Source: Gordonia terrae (GTDB taxonomy: Bacteria > Actinomycetota > Actinomycetes > Mycobacteriales > Mycobacteriaceae). From it: a DNA stretch of 64,000 nt. The DNA lies in the NCBI RefSeq assembly GCF_001698225.1, contig NZ_CP016594.1, forward strand, positions 2,356,001 to 2,420,000, written 5' to 3'. The notes below the pieces were generated by a model, which was not told where the DNA came from, did not search any database, and saw only the letters and a program-made list of their open reading frames with translations. The position numbers and the translations under genes are program-made. Positions 48,485 through 57,671 of this stretch are shown here, one piece after another (the stretch's first letter is position 1; each line of letters starts with the position of its first letter).

Positions 48485-49825
48485 TCAGAGTTTGCTCAGG
48501 TCCGTGCGGATCAGCATCACGTTGTAGTCGCTCCACCGCGACGCATTGAAGTACAGGTCCTTCGAGTCACTCTGCAAGGCAGGGGAGTTCGGCAGCATCA
48601 TCGGCCCGTACAGCACCAGTGCGCCGCGGGGCACGATGGTTTTCGGAGCGCTCCACGGTCCTTCGGGATGGTCGGAGGTGCGCAGCGTGATGTCGTTGTC
48701 GCCGGCGAGCATGATGTATTTCTCGAGGTATGGGCTCCAGGCGACCGAGAGTTCGGTGACCGGCTGTCGGACGACCACCGCGGAGCCGTCGTCGGGGATG
48801 GCGGCGATGTCGTCCACCCACCCCCGGCTGGTTCCCGCCCAGTACTCGTAGGCGTCGAGTTTCAGGATGTCGGCCGGCTTGAACCGTGCGAGGAACGCGG
48901 CGCCGAAGCGGCCGTTCGGCGTGCCGTACTGGTAGACGTAGTCCGCTTCGGGCGTCCCGGGCCGACCGCGGACGTAGGCGTTCTGCTGGAACTTGCCGTT
49001 GTTGAACTCCACCGGACGGAACTCGCCGGGGAGTCGGAGCGAGACCGGCGCGTTGACGAGGATCGTGTCCTGGTCGGTGACCCAGGTCTGGCCGTTGTCG
49101 TCGGAATGGGCGATCGCCGAGAAGTTGGTGACCCAGTTGCCCGGCGATCCCCACGATCGCACCGACATGTAGTTGATGTACTGGCGGAAGCCGTCACCGT
49201 ATGGGAGGGAGATGGCCGCGGTCGGGATGGTCGTGACCTCGACGTTGGAGATGCCGACCGACGGGATGAGTTCCTGCGCGTAGTTCGGTTGTCCGGGCGC
49301 GATGACCGAACCGGACGTCACGTCGCCGGCCCGGCCGTCGGGAACGGACAGCCCGTTGGCGAGGTTGTCGTCGTCGGTGCGCAGCAGCACGTTGTGACGC
49401 CACTGCTGTCTCGGGGCGTTGCAGTTGCCGAACGTGTCCCCGAACGCCATCAGGGTCTGGCCGCGCCCGTTGTCCCAGGCGACGCCTAGGTCGGTGCCGC
49501 CGATGCCGAACCGGCTGAACGTCCGGTTGGCGCTGAGCGGGCCCGTCACCCAGCCGACGGTGCGGGACTTGGCGCCGACGTAGGGCACGAGCGGGGCCTG
49601 CGGACCCGGATTCGGGATGTTCGAGCTGCCGGAGGAGCCTGCCGATCCGCTCGATCCGCTCGAACCGCTGGATCCGAAGCCGAGAAAGCTCGATCCGGTG
49701 CTCGCGTTGCCACAGGGTGCAGCGTGCGCGACGCCGGCGCCGGTCGTCAGGGCGATTGCGGTACCGCTGAACGCGATGACCCCGGCGAGCGCCAGCCGGA
49801 CACTCGTGGTGAGACGGCTCGACAC
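48485..49825 (-). CDS. Secreted DUF4185 domain protein
   Basis: A 446-residue protein from GTG 49825 (GGAGG 6 nt upstream). A Sec signal peptide (LALAGVIAFSGTAIALTTGA, cleavage near AHAAP) is followed by a Gly/Ser linker (residues ~45-65) and a five-bladed-looking DUF4185 domain with repeated motifs (GGTDLGVAWDNGRGQTLMAFGD; SDDNGQTWV; RTSDHPEGPW) reminiscent of sialidase/glycoside-hydrolase Asp boxes. It is probably exported to the cell envelope and may act on or bind a glycan; the substrate is unknown. It is not part of the conserved block. Confidence 0.85.
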   Translation of the reverse strand: MSSRLTTSVRLALAGVIAFSGTAIALTTGAGVAHAAPCGNASTGSSFLGFGSSGSSGSSGSAGSSGSSNIPNPGPQAPLVPYVGAKSRTVGWVTGPLSANRTFSRFGIGGTDLGVAWDNGRGQTLMAFGDTFGNCNAPRQQWRHNVLLRTDDDNLANGLSVPDGRAGDVTSGSVIAPGQPNYAQELIPSVGISNVEVTTIPTAAISLPYGDGFRQYINYMSVRSWGSPGNWVTNFSAIAHSDDNGQTWVTDQDTILVNAPVSLRLPGEFRPVEFNNGKFQQNAYVRGRPGTPEADYVYQYGTPNGRFGAAFLARFKPADILKLDAYEYWAGTSRGWVDDIAAIPDDGSAVVVRQPVTELSVAWSPYLEKYIMLAGDNDITLRTSDHPEGPWSAPKTIVPRGALVLYGPMMLPNSPALQSDSKDLYFNASRWSDYNVMLIRTDLSKL

Positions 49826-49923
49826 GCGCGTCCTCCAGTTACTTTTGTGGCAGAAGTGAATGACGTGACTATTGTTACTGGAGTTACCGTCGGATCGCGC
49901 AGTCCGAGGGTCACGATCTGGTG

Positions 49924-50562
49924 TCAGCGCACGAAGAACCGCTCCTGGTAACCCGTCCGTGACTGCCAACCGACACGCTCGAGTTCCGGCGTCTCCGAGT
50001 CGTGGGCAGGGTGGCCGATGCACAGATAGGCGACCAACTTCCAGGAAGACGGTACGTCGAGTGCCGTGGTAACCCGGTCGGGTTCGATGATCGACACCCA
50101 CCCGACACCGACGCCCCGCGCCCGCGCCGCGAGCCAGAGTGTGGAGATCGCGGTGACGACCGAATACTCCAGCGTCTCGGGCACTGTTTGTCGGCCGAGT
50201 CCCCGGCCCTGCTCGACAGCGGGTTCGCAGAACACGGCGAGGTGGACGGGAGCGTCATCCAGACCGGAGAGCTTGAGCGACGAATACAGCTGTGCGCGTT
50301 CGCCCGTATAACCGTCCAGCGCGTCGGCGTTGCAGCGAGTGAAGCTGTCGCGCACCGATTGTCGGGCTTCGGCGGACCGCACCTCGACCCAGCGCCACGG
50401 CTGACTGTTGCCCACGGACGGTGCCAATTCGGCCGCCTCGAGGATCTCGGGAAGCACGTGGGGTTCGAGTGGTTCGCGGCGGAAGCGACGGACGTCGCGC
50501 CGCCATCGAAGTAGTCGGTCGAGATCGCCGACGAACTCATCGTCGAAAGTTTTGTCGCTCAT
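49924..50562 (-). CDS. bluB: 5,6-dimethylbenzimidazole synthase
   Basis: Fragments FMN with oxygen to make the lower ligand of vitamin B12. The 212-residue flavin-destructase has the BluB pattern RWRRDVRRFRREPLEPHVLP at the N-terminus, APSVGNSQPWRWV, and the ARARGVGVGWVSI segment with C-terminal hydrophobic residues. It is a nitroreductase-fold protein of typical length. The gene is on the minus strand between the DUF4185 gene and comM, with no other cobalamin gene nearby. Confidence 0.92.
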   Translation of the reverse strand: MSDKTFDDEFVGDLDRLLRWRRDVRRFRREPLEPHVLPEILEAAELAPSVGNSQPWRWVEVRSAEARQSVRDSFTRCNADALDGYTGERAQLYSSLKLSGLDDAPVHLAVFCEPAVEQGRGLGRQTVPETLEYSVVTAISTLWLAARARGVGVGWVSIIEPDRVTTALDVPSSWKLVAYLCIGHPAHDSETPELERVGWQSRTGYQERFFVR

Positions 50563-50571
50563 CGATGGTCG

Positions 50572-50577
50572 AGCCTA
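50572..50577 (-). promoter_or_regulatory. Putative -10 element of bluB
   Basis: Minus-strand TAGGCT (TANNNT) ends 9 nt before the bluB ATG. No ribosome binding site was seen. It lies in the 122-bp divergent gap with comM. Confidence 0.35.
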
Positions 50578-50684
50578 GTCGGGCCGCTGTGAACGGCGGT
50601 GCACAACCGCGGGGTCATCCACAGATCGGTTGTCTGAGCGGTTCGGCGCCGCCCGCCACGCGCGTCACCGCCGAGACTGTGCTC

Positions 50685-52193
50685 ATGCTGGGGCAAACAC
50701 AGGCGGTGGGGCTCAATGCCTTTGCCGCAAGCGTCGTCGACGTGCAGGCGAGTGTCAGTTCGGGGTTGCCGGGATTCGCGGTGACCGGCAACCCGGATCC
50801 GTCGGTGCGAGAGGCGCGGGACCGGGTGCGGGCCGCGATCAAGAACTCCGGGTTCAGTTTTCCCGAGTTGAAGGTGACGGTGGCTCTGTCGCCGGCCGAC
50901 ATACCGAAGATCGGTTCGGGGTTCGATCTGTCGATGGCCGTCGCGATCCTGGCTGCCACCCAACAGGTGTCGGCGGAGAGGCTGTCATCGACGATCTTCT
51001 TGGGCGAACTCGGTCTGGACGGCAACGTGCGGCCGATCCGCGGAGTCCTGCCGGCGGTGATCGCGGCGCGGCAGGCGGGCTACTGCCGGGCGGTCGTGCC
51101 GATCGAGACGGTCGCCGAGGCGGCGCTGGTCGTGGGGATGGACGTCGGTGGTGCGACGAGTCTCAAGGAGGTGACGCAGTGGCTGGCCGGTGACCACGTG
51201 CTCGACACCGTGCACGAGGCGACGACGACGAAGCCGCCGCCGATCCCGGACATGGCCGACGTCGTGGGGCAGCAGGAGGCCCGGCATGCGCTCGAGATCG
51301 CCGCGGCCGGAGCGCATCACGTGTTGATGACCGGATCGCCGGGGATCGGCAAGACGATGTTGGCGCGGCGGTTGCCGGGTATTCTCCCGCCGCTGGGCCT
51401 CGAGGATTCCCTGGAGGTGACGGCCATCCATTCTCTGGTGGGCGAGTTGTCGCCCGGGCGTCCGCTGATCACCGAGCCACCGTTCATCGCCCCGCATCAC
51501 AGTTCGACGACCACAGCCCTGCTCGGAGGGGGTACGGGTTTCGCGCGTCCGGGTGCGGTGTCCAAGGCACACCGAGGGGTGTTGTTCCTCGACGAGTGCG
51601 CCGAGATGAGTGTCAAATCCCTGGAGTCGCTTCGAGAACCCCTCGAGGACGGTGAGGTCCGGGTGCCGCGACGAGACGGCGTGGCGGTCTACCCCTCCAG
51701 GTTCCAGCTGATCCTGGCGGCGAACCCGTGTCCGTGTGCGCCCGCCCACGACGTGGATTGTGTGTGCTCGGCCGTCGTCCGACGACGCTATCTGGGCAAG
51801 CTGTCGGGGCCACTGCTGGACCGCGTGGACATCCGCGTACGCATGGATCCGCCGGGAAACACGGCCCTGATGAGCGGTGCGGGGGAGTCCAGCGCCGATG
51901 TCCGGGCCCGCGTGACCACTGCGCGCGCCACCGCGATCGACCGGTGGGCGGAGTTCGGGTGGCGCACCAATGCCGAGGTCCCCGGGTCCGCGCTGCGACA
52001 GCGGTTCCGACTGCCGCCGGACGTGTTGCGGCCCATCGAATTGTTCCTGCGCGACGGCCGCGTGACGGCTCGCGGTGCCGATCGCGCGCTGCGCCTGGCG
52101 TGGACCCTCTGTGATCTGCGCGGTACGGGTCGTCCCGTGGAAGACGATGTCGCGCAGGCGCTTCTGTACCGAGACCGAGGAGCGACCTGGTGA
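50685..52193 (+). CDS. comM: ComM/YifB-family Mg-chelatase-like ATPase
   Basis: An AAA+ hexameric helicase related to ComM, which promotes branch migration during natural transformation. 502 residues from ATG 50685. An N-terminal ribosomal-S5-like domain (VGLNAFAASVVDVQASVSSG) is followed by the ATPase with Walker A GSPGIGKTML, Walker B GVLFLDECAEM, and a small Zn-type Cys cluster (NPCPCAPAHDVDCVC). It overlaps dprA by 4 nt (GTGA), the conserved comM-dprA (Rv2897c-Rv2896c) pair. Confidence 0.94.
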   Translation: MLGQTQAVGLNAFAASVVDVQASVSSGLPGFAVTGNPDPSVREARDRVRAAIKNSGFSFPELKVTVALSPADIPKIGSGFDLSMAVAILAATQQVSAERLSSTIFLGELGLDGNVRPIRGVLPAVIAARQAGYCRAVVPIETVAEAALVVGMDVGGATSLKEVTQWLAGDHVLDTVHEATTTKPPPIPDMADVVGQQEARHALEIAAAGAHHVLMTGSPGIGKTMLARRLPGILPPLGLEDSLEVTAIHSLVGELSPGRPLITEPPFIAPHHSSTTTALLGGGTGFARPGAVSKAHRGVLFLDECAEMSVKSLESLREPLEDGEVRVPRRDGVAVYPSRFQLILAANPCPCAPAHDVDCVCSAVVRRRYLGKLSGPLLDRVDIRVRMDPPGNTALMSGAGESSADVRARVTTARATAIDRWAEFGWRTNAEVPGSALRQRFRLPPDVLRPIELFLRDGRVTARGADRALRLAWTLCDLRGTGRPVEDDVAQALLYRDRGATW

Positions 52194-53332
52194 CCGCCCA
52201 TCCGTCGGAGTCCCGTTCTCCCGAATCGATCGCGTGGGCTTATCTGGCGCGGGTGGCCGAACCGCCGTGTGCCGCGCTCATCGCGCTCGTCGACGACATC
52301 GGTCCGGTCGAGGCCGCATCGGCGATTCGTCGACGCACCGTGCCCGGGAGTCACGACGCGGTGCTCGCCGCGACCGCGGCCCGGTGTGATTCCGACTGTG
52401 CGAGAGACGACCTCGACACCGCCGACCGGATCGGCGCTCGGTTGGTGACCCGCGCCGACCCGGAATGGCCTGCCTGGTCGATGCTGGCACTGGGACAGGC
52501 AGACACAGCGGCGCGTGGGGGCGAACCGCTCGCCCTGTGGGTGCGCGGTCCCGCGCGCCTCGACGATCTCGCCGCCGCGTCGGTGGCGCTGATCGGGTCC
52601 CGCGCCGCGTCGGCCTATGGCGAACACGTCACGCAGACACTCGCGTCGGGACTGTCAGGGGAAGGTTTCGCGGTGCTGTCCGGGGGTGCGTTCGGCATCG
52701 ATGGCGCCGCCCACCGTGCGGTGGTCGCGGCGGGTGGAGTGACCGCGGCGGTGATGGCGTGCGGCATCGACCGGGACTATCCGGCGTCGCACTCGGCTCT
52801 GCTGACCGCGATCGCGCGCACGGGTGCGGTGATCAGCGAGTATCCGCCGGGGACGACGGCCGCCAAACATCGGTTCCTCACCCGGAACCGTCTCGTGGCG
52901 GCGATGAGCGGTGCGACCGTGGTGGTCGAGGCCGGGCGACGGTCCGGCGCGGCGAACACCGCCGCGTGGGCGCGCAAGCTCGGGCGGCCGCTGGGCGCGG
53001 TGCCCGGCCCGGTCACCTCGGCGACCTCGGTCGGCTGCCACCGCATGATCGCCGACGACCTCGCGGTGCTGGTCTCCGACGTCGCCTCGATCGTCAACCT
53101 GGTGCGCCCCGACGGAGGGGGCGACATCGGCCGCGGTCGCACGAAGCCGACGGACGGACTCGACGCCGAGCAACTGCGTGTCCACGACGCCATTCCCGGC
53201 CGCGGCGCCGTGGGGATCGACGAGATCGCCTTCGCCGCGGGTCTCGACATCGGGGCGGTCCGGTCGGCGTTGGCGCACCTCGACATCAGGGGGTATGTGC
53301 AGAACGTCGATGGACGATGGCGGCTGGCGTGA
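52190..53332 (+). CDS. dprA: DNA-processing protein DprA (Smf)
   Basis: Binds incoming single-stranded DNA and loads RecA. The 380-residue protein has a helical N-terminal part, a Rossmann-like core (VALIGSRAASAYGEH; LSGGAFGIDGAAHRA; ISEYPPGT; RFLTRNRLVAAMSGATVVVEAG) and a C-terminal winged-helix DML1/WH domain (from ~315). All conserved DprA segments are present. It is paired with comM; its role in most actinobacteria lacking obvious competence genes is unclear. Confidence 0.95.
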   Translation: MTAHPSESRSPESIAWAYLARVAEPPCAALIALVDDIGPVEAASAIRRRTVPGSHDAVLAATAARCDSDCARDDLDTADRIGARLVTRADPEWPAWSMLALGQADTAARGGEPLALWVRGPARLDDLAAASVALIGSRAASAYGEHVTQTLASGLSGEGFAVLSGGAFGIDGAAHRAVVAAGGVTAAVMACGIDRDYPASHSALLTAIARTGAVISEYPPGTTAAKHRFLTRNRLVAAMSGATVVVEAGRRSGAANTAAWARKLGRPLGAVPGPVTSATSVGCHRMIADDLAVLVSDVASIVNLVRPDGGGDIGRGRTKPTDGLDAEQLRVHDAIPGRGAVGIDEIAFAAGLDIGAVRSALAHLDIRGYVQNVDGRWRLA

Positions 53333-53334
53333 GC

Positions 53335-53913
53335 TCAGCGGCGGGTGAGGACGTCGATGATGACGCGCAGATCGTCGGCGGTCGCCTCGTTCAACCGGCC
53401 GTGCGCGTGGACATAGCCGATGCCCGCGTACAGCAACGTCGTGGCCCGAGCGTGTGTCTCGGCCTCCGAGAAGCCGAGCTCGCGCATCGCCGAGATCGCG
53501 ATCGAGAAGATCCGGCAGTCGAGCTGGTCGACCGAGTCCGCGATCGAAGCGTCGGTGTCGGCCCACCGGCGCAGAGCCGACTCCATCGCCCAGCGGCGCG
53601 GGTCGGACAGCAGGCGTGCCATCCCTTCCAGCCGTTCGACCGGTGGTAGGGCTTCGAGCGCCTCGATCCGATCGGCTGCCGCCGACTGAGCCCGCCGACA
53701 GTGTTCCGCGAGCGCGGCCTTCAATGCCCCGATATCGGTGAAATGCCAGTAGAAACTGCCCTTGGTCACACCGAGACGCGCGCTCAGACGCGAGATCTTC
53801 AGTGCATCGATGCCGTCGTCGACCAAGATCTGGGTCGCGGCCTCCAGCCAGTCGTCCACGCTCAACCGCGAGCCGCGGCGCGGGGTGGATTGATCCACGG
53901 GCTGATCCGGCAT
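53335..53913 (-). CDS. TetR-family transcriptional regulator
   Basis: A 192-residue repressor with an N-terminal helix-turn-helix (SRLSARLGVTKGSFYWHF, about residues 42-59) and a helical ligand domain. It ends 2 nt after the dprA stop on the opposite strand. Its ATG (53913) has GAGG upstream, and TAAAAT (minus strand, 53947-53952) may be its -10. It is divergent from the siderophore-interacting protein gene. The effector cannot be inferred. Confidence 0.9.
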   Translation of the reverse strand: MPDQPVDQSTPRRGSRLSVDDWLEAATQILVDDGIDALKISRLSARLGVTKGSFYWHFTDIGALKAALAEHCRRAQSAAADRIEALEALPPVERLEGMARLLSDPRRWAMESALRRWADTDASIADSVDQLDCRIFSIAISAMRELGFSEAETHARATTLLYAGIGYVHAHGRLNEATADDLRVIIDVLTRR

Positions 53914-54029
53914 GGAGTCACCTCTGGTCGGGTCTCGCGACGTCTGATTTTAGTAATGGCAAAGTCTCAGATACACATCGCTCGATCGAAGAGAAACCTT
54001 ACAACCGCGGATGGGTGGTTCGCTCGACT

Positions 54030-54048
54030 AAAGCTAAGGGTCACCTAA
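54030..54048 (+). promoter_or_regulatory. IdeR/DtxR-like iron box upstream of the siderophore-interacting protein
   Basis: The 19 bp here match the mycobacterial iron box TTAGGTTAGSCTAACCTAA at 13 of 19 positions, with a perfect right half (CACCTAA). It overlaps a possible -10, TAATCT (54046-54051), so repression by iron-loaded IdeR is plausible. Confidence 0.5.
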
Positions 54049-54087
54049 TCTGGAAGGCGTAGGGTTGACGCCTGAAAGGGAGGTTCG

Positions 54088-54954
54088 ATGGCGAAACGCG
54101 TGAACACGATGACGGTGCTGCGGAGCGAGCGGATCAGTCCGCACTTCGTGCGCCTGTTCCTGGGTGGAGAAGGATTCGACGACTTCCAGCCGGCGCTGGG
54201 GAAGTCCGGGGAGCCCGACACCGACATGTACGTGAAGTTCGTCTTCGCGCCGCCGGGTGTCACCTACCCGGAGCCGTTCGATCTCCAGGAGATCCGTTCC
54301 GCCGAGCCGGCGGAACGCCAACCGGTGCTGCGGACCTACACCGTCCGCCGCGTGGATGCGGCGGCCCGCGAGCTCGTCGTCGACTTCGTCGTCCACGGCA
54401 GCGAGGGCATCGCCGGCCCCTGGGCGGCGTCGGTCCAGCCGGGGGAGACGATCCGGTTCATCGGCCCGGGCAGCGGTTACCGCCCGCGGACCGACGCTCC
54501 CTGGCACCTGCTGGCCTGTGATGAGGCCGGACTCCCTGCGGTGGCGGCCGCACTGGAGGCGCTGCCCGCCGACGCCGTCGCCAAGGTCTTCATCGAGGTG
54601 GCCGGTCCCGAGGACGAGCTCGAACTCCGGGCGCCGGTCGGGGCGGAGATCTCCTGGGTGCATCGCGGCGGACCCGCGGGCGAGGTGGGCGACTCACTCG
54701 CCGGCGACAACGCCCCGCTGATCGAGGCGGTCCGCGCGGCGGAATGGCTCGACGGCGAGCCGCACGTGTTCATCCACGGTGAGGCGCAGGCGGTCATGCA
54801 CAACCTGCGGGCCTATGTCCGCAAGGAACGCGGAGTGGGGGCGGCGAACGCGTCGATCTCCGGCTACTGGCGGCGCGGACGGACCGAGGAGGGCTTCCGG
54901 CAGTGGAAGGCCGACCTGCGTGCCGAGGAAGAGGGTGTCGGCGCCCAGGGCTGA
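54088..54954 (+). CDS. viuB: Siderophore-interacting protein (FAD-dependent ferric-siderophore reductase)
   Basis: Reduces ferric siderophores in the cytoplasm to release iron. The 288-residue protein has an FAD-binding barrel ([20 protein letters not shown], with the RTYT flavin motif and [14 protein letters not shown]) and the SIP C-terminal domain ([33 protein letters not shown]). GGGAGG precedes the ATG. It sits in the viuB (Rv2895c) position. The iron-box-like element upstream fits iron control. Confidence 0.93.
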   Translation: MAKRVNTMTVLRSERISPHFVRLFLGGEGFDDFQPALGKSGEPDTDMYVKFVFAPPGVTYPEPFDLQEIRSAEPAERQPVLRTYTVRRVDAAARELVVDFVVHGSEGIAGPWAASVQPGETIRFIGPGSGYRPRTDAPWHLLACDEAGLPAVAAALEALPADAVAKVFIEVAGPEDELELRAPVGAEISWVHRGGPAGEVGDSLAGDNAPLIEAVRAAEWLDGEPHVFIHGEAQAVMHNLRAYVRKERGVGAANASISGYWRRGRTEEGFRQWKADLRAEEEGVGAQG

Positions 54955-55040
54955 CGCGAACCGACCATCGTGGCACCGATTCGGCCACGACGCCGCGTGT
55001 GCTGTTGCGCCCGGCTGCCCGACACGGTGAGGTCGTGACC

Positions 55041-55925
55041 ATGCTCGACGACTTCGCCGACCACCTGCGCCTCGAGAAAGGGCGCAGTGAGCACACGATC
55101 CGTGCCTACGTCGGTGGTGCTCGTGCGCTTGTCTCGTTCGCCGGTGCCCGGGGGATCGAGGTCGGCGCCATCGACCTCGCACTGCTGCGGGCCTGGCTCG
55201 CCGAACTGACCCGTCGTGGCGCTGCGCGGACGACCGTCGCCCGACAGGTCTCGGCGGCGAAGACCTTCTGCGCGTGGGCGGTCCGCGAGGGCTACCTGGC
55301 CACCGACCCGTCGCAGCGACTGAAGGCGCCCAAGGCGCACCGGACCCTGCCCGCGGTCCTGGCCCCCGCCCAGGCCGAAGCCGCGATCGCGGCCACCGGC
55401 GTGGACCGAGCGGCCGACGACCCGATCGCACTACGCGACCGGGTGATCCTGGAGCTGTTGTACGCGAGCGGGGTTCGCGTGGGGGAGCTGTGCGGGCTGG
55501 ACGTCGGTGACGTCGATGCCGACCGGCGGGTGGTGCGCGTGATCGGCAAAGGCGACAAGGAACGGTCGGTGCCCTACGGCGAGCCGGCCGCGCGCGCGAT
55601 CGACGACTGGCTCCGGACCGGACGCCCGGCCCTGGTGACCGACGCCTCGGGGGCGGCGCTGCTCCTCGGTGCCCGCGGGGGCCGGTTGGACCAGCGGATG
55701 GCGCGCTCGGTCGTGGCACGGGCGGTCCACGCGAGCGGCGGGCCGGCGACCGGACCGCACGGGCTCCGCCACAGCGCCGCCACACACCTGCTCGAGGGCG
55801 GTGCCGACCTGCGCGTCGTCCAGGAACTGCTCGGGCACTCGTCGCTCGCGACGACACAGATCTACACCCATGTGAGCGTCGAGCGCCTGCGCGCCGTCCA
55901 TCGTCAGGCGCACCCGCGGGCCTGA
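55041..55925 (+). CDS. xerC: Tyrosine recombinase XerC
   Basis: Resolves chromosome dimers at dif with XerD. 294 residues from ATG 55041 (GAGG 8 nt upstream; GTG 55035 is the alternative). The N-terminal SAM-like core-binding domain ([20 protein letters not shown]) is followed by the catalytic domain with Arg in [13 protein letters not shown], Lys in [25 protein letters not shown] (His-x-x-Arg), the HSSLATTQ His and the nucleophile Tyr in IYTHV. All six catalytic positions are present. The location between viuB and rpsB is conserved (Rv2894c), so this is the housekeeping enzyme, not a phage integrase. Confidence 0.95.
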   Translation: MLDDFADHLRLEKGRSEHTIRAYVGGARALVSFAGARGIEVGAIDLALLRAWLAELTRRGAARTTVARQVSAAKTFCAWAVREGYLATDPSQRLKAPKAHRTLPAVLAPAQAEAAIAATGVDRAADDPIALRDRVILELLYASGVRVGELCGLDVGDVDADRRVVRVIGKGDKERSVPYGEPAARAIDDWLRTGRPALVTDASGAALLLGARGGRLDQRMARSVVARAVHASGGPATGPHGLRHSAATHLLEGGADLRVVQELLGHSSLATTQIYTHVSVERLRAVHRQAHPRA

Positions 55926-55931
55926 GGACTC

Positions 55932-55946
55932 CGGGCGGCGCGCCCG
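55932..55946. terminator. Small hairpin between convergent xerC and the M23 gene
   Basis: CGGGCG-GCG-CGCCCG, a 6-bp stem with a 3-nt loop, between two converging genes. Weak, but well placed. Confidence 0.35.
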
Positions 55947-55950
55947 TCGG

Positions 55951-56508
55951 TCATCCAACCGGTTTGAGTCGGACTCGGACCGCGCCGAGCAGTCCCAGCG
56001 GGTCCATGTAGTCCGACCCGCGGCCGCTGCCGCGCCGAGCTCCCCAGTGCAGGCAGACGACCACCGGGCAGCCCGGATGCCCGCCGATCACCGTCCCGAT
56101 GATCTCGCCACGAGAGACGTGGTCACCCGCCGCGACGCGGGCCTCCACCGGCTCGTACGTCGTGATCACACCGTCGGGATGCGCCACCGAGACGACCGGC
56201 CGTCCCACGACCGTTCCCGCGAACCGCACCCGCCCGGCACCGGCCGCGCGGACGGCCTGTCCGGGCCCGGCGGCGAGGTCGACGCCCCGGTGCCCCCGCT
56301 GCCAGCGTTTCTCCGGTTCGTCGAAGGCCGTCACCACGGTCGGCCGAGGTGTCAGCGGGGCCGAGTACACCCCGTCGGTGGAGGCAGTGGCGATCGGACC
56401 GGCACACCAGAGGGCGGCGAGCACGAGCGTGGCCACGACACGCGGTGAAGGAAATGGCACCTGGATTGGACGCAGCAGAGGCCGTGCGGGATCCGCCGGT
56501 CGGTGCAC
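55951..56508 (-). CDS. Secreted LytM/M23-type protein
   Basis: A 185-residue protein with an N-terminal hydrophobic segment (VVATLVLAALWCAGPIATA) for export and an M23 domain. The first zinc motif HRGVD is intact (His73, Asp77). In the second motif, CLHWG, the usual HxH reads C152-L-H154, so the first His is replaced by Cys; I believe this CLHWG form is common in this mycobacterial/corynebacterial subgroup (Rv2891 type). It may be a cell-wall endopeptidase or a regulator of one. The gene is convergent with xerC and divergent from rpsB. Confidence 0.85.
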   Translation of the reverse strand: MHRPADPARPLLRPIQVPFPSPRVVATLVLAALWCAGPIATASTDGVYSAPLTPRPTVVTAFDEPEKRWQRGHRGVDLAAGPGQAVRAAGAGRVRFAGTVVGRPVVSVAHPDGVITTYEPVEARVAAGDHVSRGEIIGTVIGGHPGCPVVVCLHWGARRGSGRGSDYMDPLGLLGAVRVRLKPVG

Positions 56509-56546
56509 CGGTGCCGGATTCGCACTCCGACGTGGGCGAAGGCGTT

Positions 56547-56575
56547 TTGGTGTTCCTTCCGCGGCGGCGTAAACT
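56547..56575 (+). promoter_or_regulatory. Candidate promoter of rpsB-tsf
   Basis: TTGGTG (56547-56552) and TAAACT (56570-56575) with an ideal 17-nt spacer. Transcription would start near 56582, giving a leader of about 210 nt. Confidence 0.6.
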
Positions 56576-56583
56576 TCTCACCG

Positions 56584-56608
56584 CACCTCATCGATCGTTG
56601 ATGAGGTG
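56584..56608 (+). other. 5'-terminal hairpin and structured leader of rpsB
   Basis: CACCTCATC pairs with GATGAGGTG (9 bp, 7-nt loop) right at the expected transcript start. Further on, CCCGGAACGG/CCGTCCCGGG (near 56698-56725, one mismatch) and the palindrome GTCGGTACCGAC (near 56750) add structure. In E. coli, rpsB is autoregulated through its leader by S2; a similar role here is inference. Confidence 0.45.
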
Positions 56609-56793
56609 ACTTCGCGCGCCTGCATTCGGTTCCGTGTTGCTCAGCGGCTTCGACGCCCTGACCAGCACAGTCGAGAAAACACACGCCAAGTGAGCAGTCC
56701 CGGAACGGTCCATGCCGTCCCGGGTGGCACTCGGCCGCAGGCGCCAGGGTCGGTACCGACGGTGCCGACGACAACTGCGAGAAAAGGACGATC

Positions 56794-57615
56794 ATGGCTG
56801 TCGTGACCATGAAGCAGCTGCTTGACAGCGGCGCACACTTCGGGCACCAGACCCGCCGTTGGAACCCGAAGATGAAGCGATTCATCTTCACCGACCGCAA
56901 CGGCATCTACATCATCGATTTGCAGCAGACGCTGACCTACATCGACAAGGCGTACGAGTTCGTCAAGGAGACGGTCGCCCACGGTGGCACCATCCTCTTC
57001 GTCGGCACCAAGAAGCAGGCGCAGGAGTCGATCGCCGCGGAGGCGACCCGTGTCGGCATGCCGTACGTCAACCAGCGCTGGCTCGGTGGCATGCTCACCA
57101 ACTTCTCGACCGTCCACAAGCGCCTGCAGCGCCTGAAGGAACTCGAGACCATGGAGCAGACCGGTGGCTTCGAGGGTCGCACCAAGAAGGAAATCCTCAT
57201 GCTCACGCGTGAGAAGAACAAGCTCGAGCGCACGCTCGGCGGTATCCGTGACATGGCCAAGGTCCCCTCGGCCGTGTGGGTCGTCGACACCAACAAAGAG
57301 CACATCGCCGTCGGTGAGGCGCGCAAGCTGAACATCCCGGTCATCGCGATCCTCGACACCAACTGCGATCCCGACCTCGTCGACTACCCGATCCCGGGCA
57401 ACGACGACGCCATCCGCAGCGCCGCGCTGCTCACCCGTGTCGTGGCCTCGGCCGTGGCCGAGGGTGTCCAGGCCCGTGCCGGTGCCGCCAGTGGCGACGC
57501 CAAGCCCGAGGCCGGCGGCGGCGAGCCCCTGGCAGAGTGGGAGCAGGAACTGCTGACCCAGGCTGCCGCGCCGACAGGCGGCGACGCCGCGACCGACGCA
57601 CCGGCCGCTCAGTAG
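56794..57615 (+). CDS. rpsB: 30S ribosomal protein S2
   Basis: A 273-residue small-subunit protein that joins last and contacts S1-region mRNA. Start [20 protein letters not shown] and the conserved [35 protein letters not shown] and [19 protein letters not shown] segments identify S2. A Gly/Ala-rich C-terminal tail is typical of actinobacteria. GAAAAGGA precedes the ATG. It is followed by tsf after 56 nt. Confidence 0.98.
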   Translation: MAVVTMKQLLDSGAHFGHQTRRWNPKMKRFIFTDRNGIYIIDLQQTLTYIDKAYEFVKETVAHGGTILFVGTKKQAQESIAAEATRVGMPYVNQRWLGGMLTNFSTVHKRLQRLKELETMEQTGGFEGRTKKEILMLTREKNKLERTLGGIRDMAKVPSAVWVVDTNKEHIAVGEARKLNIPVIAILDTNCDPDLVDYPIPGNDDAIRSAALLTRVVASAVAEGVQARAGAASGDAKPEAGGGEPLAEWEQELLTQAAAPTGGDAATDAPAAQ

Positions 57616-57671
57616 TCCCGACTGCTCTGCAGTCCGGTCCCAACACACTTCCCGAAGGAGGCTCGCCGACG

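Noticed and set aside
55041..55925. xerC considered as the integrase of the mutM island
   Set aside because: It sits 29 kb away in the conserved XerC position with housekeeping neighbours.
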